Shown here: positions 44,028 to 51,619 of the stretch, one piece after another
Numbering within the stretch: the stretch's first letter is position 1
Layout: each line of letters opens with the position of its first letter
Assembly: GCF_013403915.1 (NCBI RefSeq)
Contig: NZ_JABFDI010000006.1
Coordinates: 62,001-126,000, forward strand
Length of the DNA: 64,000 nt
Direction: 5' to 3'
From: Winogradskyella pacifica
Lineage (GTDB): Bacteria > Bacteroidota > Bacteroidia > Flavobacteriales > Flavobacteriaceae
Position numbers and translations under genes: made by a program
Notes under the pieces: model-generated
What the model was told of the DNA's origin: nothing
Databases searched by the model: none
The model's input: only the letters and a program-made list of their open reading frames with translations

Positions 44028-45407
44028 TTACTCGTTGTTTAATCTTTTGATTTCCAATTTTTCAGACAGTCTTTTGTTAATGATTGGTTCAATTAGAGTT
44101 TTGCGTTTTTCGATTTTTAAAAACGGACTAATTTCAAGATCATTTTTCATTTTGTCAGCATTATTAGGATGTTTGTTTGTGCCTAACAAGACTAATTTTT
44201 CTGCATCGAAATCGGCCTGTTCTTTAGCCGCACTTTCTTTAATTTTTCTTTGAATGGTTCCTTCTTTTAATTGACTTAAAAAGCCTCCGTTGGCTTCGAT
44301 ATCCTTAAATAATTCGAGTGCTTTTTCTGCTAATTGTTCCGTTAAACTTTCAATATAATACGCTCCATCTGCAGGGTTATTTACCTTATCGAAGTAGCTC
44401 TCATTTTTTAAAACCAAGAGTTGATTTCTGGCAATACGATCTCCAAATTCATTTGGTTTATGAAATAGAGAATCATAAGGTAAGTTGCAAATTTCATTAA
44501 CTCCACCAAGAATAGCGCTCATACATTCTGTAGTTGTTCGTAGCATGTTAACGTTATAATCGTATATCGTTTTATTACGTTTGCTTGGTGTGGCTATTAT
44601 TTTGCAATCTTCACTAACACCATATTCAGAAGCTAAGGTTGTCCATAATTGACGTAAAGCTCTAATCTTTGCTATTTCAAAGAAGTAGTTTGAGCCAATT
44701 GACGTATTAAATGTTGCGTTTATCTCCTTTAAAGACGTGTCTTTATGTGCTTCGTAATGATTCAGATATTCATTTGCATGCGCTAAGCTATAGGCTAATT
44801 GCTGAACAATAGTAGCTCCAGCATTTTGATATTGACTTAGATCTATACTAATTTGATTAGTAGATTTTACAATTGCTTTAAGTTTACTAAAGTCATCATT
44901 AAGATTGCTGAACCAGTTTCCTGTTTTGGCTAGATTACCTATGATGTCTGTATGGATATGAATTTGAGGGGTTTTTGCCGTGTTAGGAATAGCATTCATT
45001 AATTTTTTAGTGAATACTTCAGAAAGAAAACCGCACTTAATATGAACATTTACGGTATCTAAATCTATATTTTGAAGCAAGTGCTCTGCTGAAGTGTTTT
45101 CAGAAGCTATATTAAATATAATGCTTTCAGCTCCACGGTGAATAGCATCTATCGCTTTTAAATTAGCGACGTTAGCATCAGTAACTGTAATAGATTGTGC
45201 TATTTTCCATTTCGTTGCTTTGCTTTTTGAAATTTCAGGTAAGGTTTCAAATTCATCAGCATGGTAAAATGGTTTTACATTGATGTCTTCATTGGTTTTC
45301 CAGATTAATGTATCGTTGTAATCTGCACCTTTAAGATCGACTTGTATTTTTTGTTTCCATGCTTTTGATGACACGGAATCAAAATCTTTAAATAATGATT
45401 TACTCAT
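44028..45407 (-). CDS. mutA: Methylmalonyl-CoA mutase small subunit
   Basis: From the ATG at 45407 (MSKSLFKDFD) the protein is 459 residues; an in-frame start further upstream would run deep into the divIC-like gene. It is a barrel-type homologue of mutB, with LRQLWTTLASEYG and ADGAYYIESLTEQLAEKAL, but it ends at the linker and lacks the cobalamin domain and DxHxxG motif, as expected for the non-catalytic subunit. Its ATG overlaps the preceding stop by eight bases, showing coupling. Confidence 0.93.
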   Translation of the reverse strand: MSKSLFKDFDSVSSKAWKQKIQVDLKGADYNDTLIWKTNEDINVKPFYHADEFETLPEISKSKATKWKIAQSITVTDANVANLKAIDAIHRGAESIIFNIASENTSAEHLLQNIDLDTVNVHIKCGFLSEVFTKKLMNAIPNTAKTPQIHIHTDIIGNLAKTGNWFSNLNDDFSKLKAIVKSTNQISIDLSQYQNAGATIVQQLAYSLAHANEYLNHYEAHKDTSLKEINATFNTSIGSNYFFEIAKIRALRQLWTTLASEYGVSEDCKIIATPSKRNKTIYDYNVNMLRTTTECMSAILGGVNEICNLPYDSLFHKPNEFGDRIARNQLLVLKNESYFDKVNNPADGAYYIESLTEQLAEKALELFKDIEANGGFLSQLKEGTIQRKIKESAAKEQADFDAEKLVLLGTNKHPNNADKMKNDLEISPFLKIEKRKTLIEPIINKRLSEKLEIKRLNNE

Positions 45408-45726
45408 CTTGTTTGTTTTTCGGAATACTGTCTTCGTATTCAATAATGAAAATATCTTCGTTAGATTTCTTCATATAGTAAGTTTCGCGTGCTGTACGCT
45501 CAATACCTTCGTCAGTACTTAGTTCTTTAATAGCTTTATTGTCTTTTGCCATCTCATTTCTATAGTGCTCTTTTTGGTATTCTAACTCGTTTATGTCCGT
45601 GTTTAATTCATGATGAAATAACCATGAATGCGCATCAAAAAATAACATCCAAACCATGAAAACGACAAGAACTATAACATAGATGTTCTTAAATGGTTTA
45701 AGATATTTTATATTGAATTTAGACAT
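45400..45726 (-). CDS. Septum formation initiator (FtsB/DivIC-like)
   Basis: A 108-residue protein with one N-terminal membrane segment (about 15-30, IYVIVLVVFMVWMLFF), then a coiled coil (about 38-70, INELEYQKEHYRNEMAKDNKAIKEL) and the conserved ARETYYMKKSNEDIFIIEY near the end. This is the FtsB/DivIC pattern, a divisome component that binds FtsL and FtsQ. Its ATG overlaps the udk stop (TAATG). The link with mutA/mutB in the same operon is unexplained. Confidence 0.88.
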   Translation of the reverse strand: MSKFNIKYLKPFKNIYVIVLVVFMVWMLFFDAHSWLFHHELNTDINELEYQKEHYRNEMAKDNKAIKELSTDEGIERTARETYYMKKSNEDIFIIEYEDSIPKNKQDE

Positions 45727-46331
45727 TATAAGCGTTCGTTGATTATGGTTTTAACGATATCTACGGCAACGGTATTGTATTTGTTATTTGGTATAATGAT
45801 ATCAGCGTATTCTTTCATGGGTTCAATAAACTGCTGATGCATTGGTTTTAGTGTCGATTGGTAGCGTTGAAGCACTTCGTTGATGTCACGACCTCGTTCT
45901 GTAATATCTCGTCTTAAACGTCGTATTAGACGCTCATCAGAATCCGCATGCACATATATTTTGATATCAAATAGATCTCGGATTTCAGCATGAGATAGTA
46001 TTAATATTCCTTCTACAATCATCACCTTTCTTGGTTTTGTAACAATAACATCGCCTGTTCGGTTGTGTTTCACAAATGAATATACCGGTTGATTAATACT
46101 GTTTCCTGCTCTTAATTCTTTGAGGTGTTGCTCTAATAATTCAAAATCGATAGATCTTGGGTGGTCAAAGTTAATTTTAACGCGTTCTTCAAAGCTTAAA
46201 TGCGAGGTATCCTTGTAATAGGAATCTTGAGATATTACTCCAACTTCACCTTCAGGTAATTCTTTTAAAATAGTGTTTACAACTGTTGTTTTTCCGCAGC
46301 CTGTACCACCTGCAATTCCTATAATAAGCAT
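45726..46331 (-). CDS. udk: Uridine kinase
   Basis: A 201-residue P-loop kinase that phosphorylates uridine and cytidine in pyrimidine salvage. Walker A is GIAGGTGCGKTTVV (about residues 5-18), QDSYYKD follows, then FDHPRSIDFELLEQHL, the KVMIVEGIL lid region and RRLRRDITERGRD. Full length. It is the first gene of the udk-divIC-mutA-mutB operon and has a promoter box just upstream. Confidence 0.95.
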   Translation of the reverse strand: MLIIGIAGGTGCGKTTVVNTILKELPEGEVGVISQDSYYKDTSHLSFEERVKINFDHPRSIDFELLEQHLKELRAGNSINQPVYSFVKHNRTGDVIVTKPRKVMIVEGILILSHAEIRDLFDIKIYVHADSDERLIRRLRRDITERGRDINEVLQRYQSTLKPMHQQFIEPMKEYADIIIPNNKYNTVAVDIVKTIINERL

Positions 46332-46358
46332 ATGTAATTTTGATTTGTTTGATTGCTA

Positions 46359-46366
46359 CAAATTTA
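46359..46366 (-). promoter_or_regulatory. Candidate -7 box for the udk operon
   Basis: On the minus strand these bases read TAAATTTG, matching TAnnTTTG, and lie 28 bases upstream of the udk ATG. No clear -33 element. Confidence 0.4.
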
Positions 46367-46389
46367 ATTATTTATGTAGTATAGTTCAT

Positions 46390-46833
46390 TTATAATTCGG
46401 AAACTTTCTCTGGCGTAACAAAGTTGTTAATCGTATTTCCCCAACTGTTGTTGATGTAATTGATAACATCAGCAACTTCATTATCGGAAAGCCCTAAAGG
46501 TGCCATTGTACTATTGTAAGTAATACCATTTACTACAATCTCCCCAGACATACCATATTTTACCGCTTTGATGCTTTCGGTTTGGTTTTCTCTTAAAAAA
46601 TCTGAATCGGCTAGGGGAGGAAAGGCCCTTGGTACACCTTTACCATTTGGTAAGTGACAAGTGATGCACATATCATTATATACAATTTTGCCACGTTCTA
46701 TACTAGCTATTAGTTTAGGGTTATCTTGATTAACTGTATTGTGGTTTTGAGCTATTGTATTCGATTTTTTAGTGTTTGAATTACATGATACAAGTGCTAA
46801 TATCGAAATTCCGAGGATAATTATTTTTTTCAT
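46390..46833 (-). CDS. Class I cytochrome c lipoprotein
   Basis: A 147-residue protein with a lipoprotein signal (ILALVSCNS, Cys at about residue 17) and one haem-binding motif CITCHLPNGKG (CxxCH, about residues 56-60). Met ligands could be in STMAPLGLSD, where an M-A-P motif follows at a typical distance. Its ATG overlaps the stop of the upstream sugar dehydrogenase by four bases (ATGA), so the cytochrome is likely its electron acceptor in the periplasm. Confidence 0.9.
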   Translation of the reverse strand: MKKIIILGISILALVSCNSNTKKSNTIAQNHNTVNQDNPKLIASIERGKIVYNDMCITCHLPNGKGVPRAFPPLADSDFLRENQTESIKAVKYGMSGEIVVNGITYNSTMAPLGLSDNEVADVINYINNSWGNTINNFVTPEKVSEL

Positions 46834-47930
46834 TTTCTTATTAATTTTACAATACCTAAATTTTCTATGCCGACGTAAATAAACCCATCAGGACCTTGCT
46901 CTACGGATCTTACGCGTCCTAACCCGTCAAGTAAACGTTCTTCTTTTATGACTTTATTATCTTTTAAAGTGCACATGTCTAAATATTGAAATTTTAGGGA
47001 ACCTACTAAAAGATTGCCATCCCAATCACCATAGTTGTCACTATTAATGAAAGCCATTCCACTGGGTGCAATGGACGGATCCCAATAGTGAATGGGCTGT
47101 TGCATACCTTCTTTTTCTGTGATATCGGTGAATTTTGTGCCAATATAATTTACTCCGAAGCTTATTATAGGCCAACCATAGTTTTTTCCTGGTTTAATGA
47201 TGTTTATTTCGTCACCACCCTTAGGGCCGTGTTCATGCGTCCATAGTTGTCTTGAATCTGGGTGAATTGTCATGCCTTGAGGATTTCTATGGCCATAAGA
47301 GTAAATAGCCGTTTTGGCACCCGATTCATTAACGAAAGGATTATCTTCAGGAATAGAGCCATCAGCATTAAGGCGGTAAATTTTTCCGCCGTCTCTGGTA
47401 ATATCTTGAGGGTTCTCATCTCTATTTCCTCGGTCTCCAACCGAAAAATATAAATATCCATCATCATCAAAAGCGAAACGAGATCCAAAATGTTGACCTT
47501 TAGTTGTGTTGGGTGAGGCCTTATATAATACTTGTAGATTTGTTAAACTATGATCTTTAAGTTGGGCTCTTGCGATAGTTGTATTTCCGCCAGAATCTTC
47601 ACCTTCAGATGAAGCATAAGAAAGGTAAACCCAATTGTTTTCTTTGTAATCAGGATGTAAAATAATATCTAGTAAACCGCCTTGGCCACGAACATAAATT
47701 TCTGGCAGACCAGAAATACTTGTTTTTGTTCCATTCTTAAAATGAATAAGCTCACCTGATTTTTCGGTAATTAACATGGAATTATCAGGAAGAAACGTAA
47801 AACCCCAAGGAATATTTAGATCTGAGACAATTATTTCGTGTGTATTTTCTGAATTTTTAGGATTTTTATCTTGCGCGCATGCTAGTGTGCTAGAGAGGAT
47901 TAGTCCGATAATGATACTTTTTATATCCAT
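46830..47930 (-). CDS. PQQ-dependent sugar dehydrogenase (soluble GDH-like beta-propeller)
   Basis: A 366-residue protein with a Cys-containing lipoprotein-like signal (SSTLACAQ) and a six-bladed propeller of the soluble glucose/sorbosone dehydrogenase family. Motifs: IPWGFTFLPDNSMLITEKSG, GGLLDIILHPDY, QHFGSRFAFDDDGYLYFSVGDRG, SYGHRNPQGM and TWHEHGPKGGDEIN-like region (HEHGPKGGDEIN), which carries the PQQ-proximal His. It likely oxidises a sugar or aldose and passes electrons to the cytochrome encoded next to it. The exact substrate and use of PQQ are inferred from family. Confidence 0.88.
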   Translation of the reverse strand: MDIKSIIIGLILSSTLACAQDKNPKNSENTHEIIVSDLNIPWGFTFLPDNSMLITEKSGELIHFKNGTKTSISGLPEIYVRGQGGLLDIILHPDYKENNWVYLSYASSEGEDSGGNTTIARAQLKDHSLTNLQVLYKASPNTTKGQHFGSRFAFDDDGYLYFSVGDRGNRDENPQDITRDGGKIYRLNADGSIPEDNPFVNESGAKTAIYSYGHRNPQGMTIHPDSRQLWTHEHGPKGGDEINIIKPGKNYGWPIISFGVNYIGTKFTDITEKEGMQQPIHYWDPSIAPSGMAFINSDNYGDWDGNLLVGSLKFQYLDMCTLKDNKVIKEERLLDGLGRVRSVEQGPDGFIYVGIENLGIVKLIRK

Positions 47931-48000
47931 AATTTTTTTGTCTAAAAAAGATTAAGAGTTTAAAGTTAGACAATTGTTGTTGGATTATAAAGAAAAATTA

Positions 48001-48008
48001 TATATTTG
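48001..48008 (+). promoter_or_regulatory. Promoter -7 box for tRNA-Pro
   Basis: TATATTTG fits TAnnTTTG; TTG triplets at 47977-47979 and 47980-47982 are at a suitable distance (about 18-21 bases) for the -33 element. Confidence 0.65.
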
Positions 48009-48033
48009 CAGTCCGAAATTGGGAATACAACTT

Positions 48034-48108
48034 CGGGGTGTAGCGTAGCCCGGTTATCGCGCCACGTTTGGGACGTGGAGGCCGCAGGTTCGAATCCTGC
48101 CACCCCGA
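48034..48108 (+). tRNA. tRNA-Pro (anticodon TGG)
   Basis: The acceptor arms CGGGGTG (48034-48040) and CACCCCG (48101-48107) pair fully, with discriminator A at 48108. The anticodon stem CCACG/CGTGG encloses the loop TTTGGGA, giving anticodon TGG. The T-loop is GGTTCGAATCC. The 3' CCA is not encoded, as is usual in Bacteroidota. It lies between the sugar dehydrogenase gene and the cobalamin operon. Confidence 0.97.
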
Positions 48109-48114
48109 CTAAAA

Positions 48115-48150
48115 AAAACTCTATAAGTCTTTTGATTTATAGAGTTTTTT
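48115..48150 (+). terminator. Terminator after tRNA-Pro
   Basis: AAAACTCTATAA (48115-48126) pairs with TTATAGAGTTTT (48137-48148) around a 10-base loop and ends in T. Confidence 0.8.
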
Positions 48151-48191
48151 AGTTTTTAAACTATTGTAATATAAGATGTTCGGTGTCTTCT

Positions 48192-48233
48192 AAAAAAAAA
48201 CTGCTTTTCAAAGTGATATGAAAAGCAGTTTTT
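48192..48233 (-). terminator. Terminator of the cobalamin operon
   Basis: AAAAACTGCTTTTCA (48196-48210) and TGAAAAGCAGTTTTT (48219-48233) form a perfect 15-base stem; on the minus strand a T-run follows. It lies about 12 bases after the last gene's stop and could also act on the opposite strand. Confidence 0.88.
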
Positions 48234-48245
48234 TAAAATTAGTTA

Positions 48246-49220
48246 TTACTCTTTTATAAGTCGATGTTGACTTATTTTTCCATGAGATGCAATTCTAACT
48301 AGATACACTCCACTTTTAAGCGAAGCGATCTCAATAGTATTATTTGCATTAACTTTTTCTGAAATCACCAATTTACCAAGCATATTATAAATACTTACAT
48401 TGACTTCTTCAACTGTTTTAATGTAGAATTTATTAGAGGCTGGGTTTGGGTAAATAGCAATGGTGTCAAGATTTTCATCATCGACTCCTAATACCTGTTG
48501 ATTGATAACTCCAATGCCATCCAAATCAAACCCACCAGAATAAAATGGTGTGGTAAAAGGATCATTAATAGCATTACCAAAACTATCATATCTGGCATAA
48601 GCTGGGTCAATACTTCCGACGACATCAATAATTTTGATGTGCGTAATATTATTTTTGTCTAATAAAACATCCTCCTCTAAGTCTGATAAATCAAAAGGTG
48701 TTCCGAATAACCCTTTGTATTTTCCTGCGAGATTGTTGATATATGTCGGATCAATAGTTCCAAATCCATCAATTTGCGTTTCTGTTTGCGTTTCACTATG
48801 AGATGGAAACCTGAAATAATTAACACCATCAGAACTCACTTCAACAAAAGCTAATTCTAGAAAAGTAGCACTAAAACTATTTTCAAAAACAGCAAAGTCA
48901 AAACCATCGCCATCGGTAATTGGTGTCTCAAAGGTTAGGGTGGCTTCACCAGCATCTCCTAAGCTTACCACGCTATTGGTTGCGGAGCCTAAGGCATCTT
49001 CAGCTGTTCCATAAGTTGCATAATTACTATCCTCATGCTCAAATGTAGGGTTAGAAATATCAACATGTCCACGTTGTAATTCTATGTCAGTAGCCCAAGC
49101 TACAAAAACAGGACTATCAGCAGAAATAGCAGTAGAACCTGGTTCACCTGCAGCAGGCGCATAACTTTGAGCTTGTAAAACAAAGCTAGAACACAGAAAG
49201 AGAAGAACCGTTTTTATCAT
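48246..49220 (-). CDS. T9SS cargo protein in the cobalamin operon, unknown function
   Basis: A 324-residue protein with a signal peptide (about 1-18, LQAQ), a novel-looking domain (about 20-235) and a type A T9SS sorting domain (about 248-324: YPNPASNKFYIK ... LKSGVYLVRI ... HRLIKE). The middle has HVDISNPTFEHEDSNYATYG, SVVSLGDAGEATLTFE and DGFDFAVFENSF, a conserved-looking arrangement that I cannot assign to a named domain. It overlaps the upstream T9SS BtuG-like gene by four bases and is last in the riboswitch-controlled operon, so a role in surface B12 capture is plausible. It differs in sequence from BtuH as I know it. Confidence 0.8.
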   Translation of the reverse strand: MIKTVLLFLCSSFVLQAQSYAPAAGEPGSTAISADSPVFVAWATDIELQRGHVDISNPTFEHEDSNYATYGTAEDALGSATNSVVSLGDAGEATLTFETPITDGDGFDFAVFENSFSATFLELAFVEVSSDGVNYFRFPSHSETQTETQIDGFGTIDPTYINNLAGKYKGLFGTPFDLSDLEEDVLLDKNNITHIKIIDVVGSIDPAYARYDSFGNAINDPFTTPFYSGGFDLDGIGVINQQVLGVDDENLDTIAIYPNPASNKFYIKTVEEVNVSIYNMLGKLVISEKVNANNTIEIASLKSGVYLVRIASHGKISQHRLIKE

Positions 49221-50503
49221 TTCACCATTAGTTTTAGAGTTGTAGAATTTCCTTTCACTTCAACATTAACTAAATACATTCCGGTTTCTATACCTTCTAA
49301 AGAGATTGGTTGCGTGTTTGTGTAATTTACGTCTTTTACTAATTTTCCTGATACATCATATAATTTTACAGTAGCATTTTCTGTAAGGTTTAATTGAAAA
49401 CTTCCAGATGCAGGATTCGGGAATATAGTTGTGTTTTCAAAAGCATAGTTATTAACGCTTAGAGTTCCTTCGTTTTTGTAAACTCCATTAGGAAGTGGTC
49501 CTACGATGTGTTGTGTTAGTAAAAGTCCGCTTTCGTCATATACAAATACTTTTCCTGGGCTTACATAATCTATAGCATCTAATAAATAGAGCTTGTCGTC
49601 AACCTTGTCAAAACCATAAGTGAGTTGTGCGTCAGTCGTTGTATTAAAGGCTACTGTTGGAAGCGTTGTATCTGTTGAAGCCATTTTATAAATGTTATTA
49701 TTTAAAACATAATATAAATCAGTAGCATCTAATGCTAAAAAACTTGGGTGCTCTGACGTTTGAAAATCAATGGTCACATGGTTTTGATAATCTGATAAAT
49801 CTATTTTGTGAATACTACCTAAAGTTTCATCACCTGTCCAAGCTTGTTTTCCACTAGCAAGTACATATAAATAATCATCGTCAACTTTTAATGATGATGG
49901 CACGTCGCCTACAGTGATTGATTCTACAGTACTTGTTGCTATATCAATTACAGAAACAGAATTACCATAACCATAACCACCTTGATGCGCCACAAATAAT
50001 TTTCCATTTTTCTGAACAATTTTTTCAGGACCTTCAGCTACAAGAATTGTTTCAGTAATGGTATTAGTTGCTAAATCGATTACAGCAACGTAATCATCAG
50101 TTGTATCTGATGGATCTCCCCAATTAGTCACATAACCATAACCATCATAAAATGCGATATTACGTGGGGCGCTTAATTGATCTGTAATGCTAGCCGAAAA
50201 AGCAAAAGTCGTACTGTTCATTACTTTTATTTCGTCACTATAATGAAGTATGACATAAGCAAAATCGCCATAGAAGCCCATTCCTTGTCCTGTATCACCT
50301 AAAGTCATACTAGGATTTTGAGTCGTGAAAATATCATTTTCTAATGTTCCATTGGCATCAATATGTGAAACTGAAGCCGTATTTGTACCAAATAAACCTT
50401 CGTTTAAAATAAAGAGACCATCAGAGTAGTCTTGAGCGTAGCTTGTTGCAGATAATAAAACTGCAGATAGAATGTAAAGTGTTTTTTTGTAATAGTTTTT
50501 CAT
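49217..50503 (-). CDS. BtuG-like beta-propeller with T9SS sorting domain
   Basis: A 428-residue protein with a classical signal peptide (about 1-23, TSYAQ), a propeller domain (about 25-345) and a type A sorting domain (about 350-428: IFPNPASGSFQLN ... GIETGMYLVNVEV ... KLMVK). The propeller shares with the next gene upstream the blocks GYVTNWGDP/GYITNWGDP, VAEGPEKI, HQGGYGYGN/HKGGYGYGN, VSVID and SGKQAWTGDETL/SGKASWTGDETL. This DUF5074/YncE-like fold is that of BtuG, the surface B12 binder of Bacteroides. Unlike BtuG it has no lipidation Cys, and would be delivered by T9SS. Confidence 0.85.
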   Translation of the reverse strand: MKNYYKKTLYILSAVLLSATSYAQDYSDGLFILNEGLFGTNTASVSHIDANGTLENDIFTTQNPSMTLGDTGQGMGFYGDFAYVILHYSDEIKVMNSTTFAFSASITDQLSAPRNIAFYDGYGYVTNWGDPSDTTDDYVAVIDLATNTITETILVAEGPEKIVQKNGKLFVAHQGGYGYGNSVSVIDIATSTVESITVGDVPSSLKVDDDYLYVLASGKQAWTGDETLGSIHKIDLSDYQNHVTIDFQTSEHPSFLALDATDLYYVLNNNIYKMASTDTTLPTVAFNTTTDAQLTYGFDKVDDKLYLLDAIDYVSPGKVFVYDESGLLLTQHIVGPLPNGVYKNEGTLSVNNYAFENTTIFPNPASGSFQLNLTENATVKLYDVSGKLVKDVNYTNTQPISLEGIETGMYLVNVEVKGNSTTLKLMVK

Positions 50504-50527
50504 AGTTTAATTGTTTTTAATTTATTA

Positions 50528-51616
50528 TTATAAGTTGTTAAAATAGAATGCATTCGGAATGATTTGGACTGAGAATTGGTTTTGTAAATCGCCATTAAGA
50601 TTATAAATAAATGCTTCTCCATTAGAAACGTAATCTTTAGCATCAGCGATATAGATAGCACCTTCGTGCACCTCAAAACCATAAAGAATCTCAACACCAT
50701 CTGCTGCTGTTGAAAAAGAAGGGGTTTCTGGAAGCTGAAAACCATTGCTGTCTAAACTGTATACAGCATTGTCCATGGTGTAATACAATGTTCCATTTTC
50801 AAATTCAAGATGACTAGGATGTTGACCTGCAGAAAAAGTGAGCGCCGTTACATCATTAATGTCAGATAGATTAATCTTAAAAAGTTTTGCTAGGGTTTCA
50901 TCTCCTGTCCAAGAGGCTTTACCAGAACAAATGACGTAGAGATATCCGTTGTCTATTACCATGCCATCTGGTACATCTGCCACCGAAATAGTATTTGCTA
51001 GACTTTGTGATGCCACATCAATGACACTTACAGTATTACCATAGCCATAGCCACCTTTGTGCGTTATGTAAAGTTTATCATTGTTCAATAGTATTTTTTC
51101 TGGACCTTCAGCTACAGGAATGGTAGCTTCAATAAGATTTGTATCTAAATTTAAAACCGCGACAAAGTCATCGTTGACGTCATTTGGATCTCCCCAGTTG
51201 GTGATATAGCCTTTGTTGTTGCTAAATTCAATGTATCTAGGATTGACAATCATATCACTTACTGTTGCGATATATTCAAACGTATAGCGATTAACAACTT
51301 CTATTGTAGATGAGTTGTTGACTACTAAATACGCATTGTCACCATTAAAACCCATACTTTGTGCGGTGTCTCCAAGATTTACACCGTTAACTTCAGTATA
51401 AATGGAATTATAAACGTCACCTGTCTCTCCGAAAAAAGAAATTGAAGCATTAGAATAACCAAATCCGCCTTCATTCAAAATAAATATACCGTCTGTATAA
51501 TTTCCAGAGGGTGGTTGCACAGCAATAGGATCGTCTCTGTCATCACTAGTACAGGATGTTATACTTAGTGTCGCTATGATTAAGAGGCTTGCTAATTTGT
51601 GAAAATGGTTTTTCAT
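50528..51616 (-). CDS. BtuG-like cobalamin-binding surface lipoprotein (DUF5074)
   Basis: A 362-residue lipoprotein: signal TLSITSCTSDD with Cys at about residue 22 followed by acidic residues, the usual surface-export signal in Bacteroidota. The propeller repeats include YTDGIFILNEGGFGY, ITNWGDPNDVNDD, IPVAEGPEKILLNN and VADVPDGMVIDNGYLYV. It follows btuB by three bases. In Bacteroides BtuG caps BtuB and hands over B12 with very tight binding; the gene order and riboswitch here support the same function. Its binding residues cannot be read off directly. Confidence 0.87.
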   Translation of the reverse strand: MKNHFHKLASLLIIATLSITSCTSDDRDDPIAVQPPSGNYTDGIFILNEGGFGYSNASISFFGETGDVYNSIYTEVNGVNLGDTAQSMGFNGDNAYLVVNNSSTIEVVNRYTFEYIATVSDMIVNPRYIEFSNNKGYITNWGDPNDVNDDFVAVLNLDTNLIEATIPVAEGPEKILLNNDKLYITHKGGYGYGNTVSVIDVASQSLANTISVADVPDGMVIDNGYLYVICSGKASWTGDETLAKLFKINLSDINDVTALTFSAGQHPSHLEFENGTLYYTMDNAVYSLDSNGFQLPETPSFSTAADGVEILYGFEVHEGAIYIADAKDYVSNGEAFIYNLNGDLQNQFSVQIIPNAFYFNNL

Positions 51617-51619
51617 ATT

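Noticed and set aside
48246-49220. BtuH (DUF4465) assignment
   Set aside because: The expected DUF4465 sequence features are not visible; only the operon context is similar.
50500-50745. Frame overlapping the BtuG-like lipoprotein gene
   Set aside because: It overlaps the end of a clear gene on the same strand, with a Met/Phe/Leu/Lys-rich composition typical of a shifted frame.
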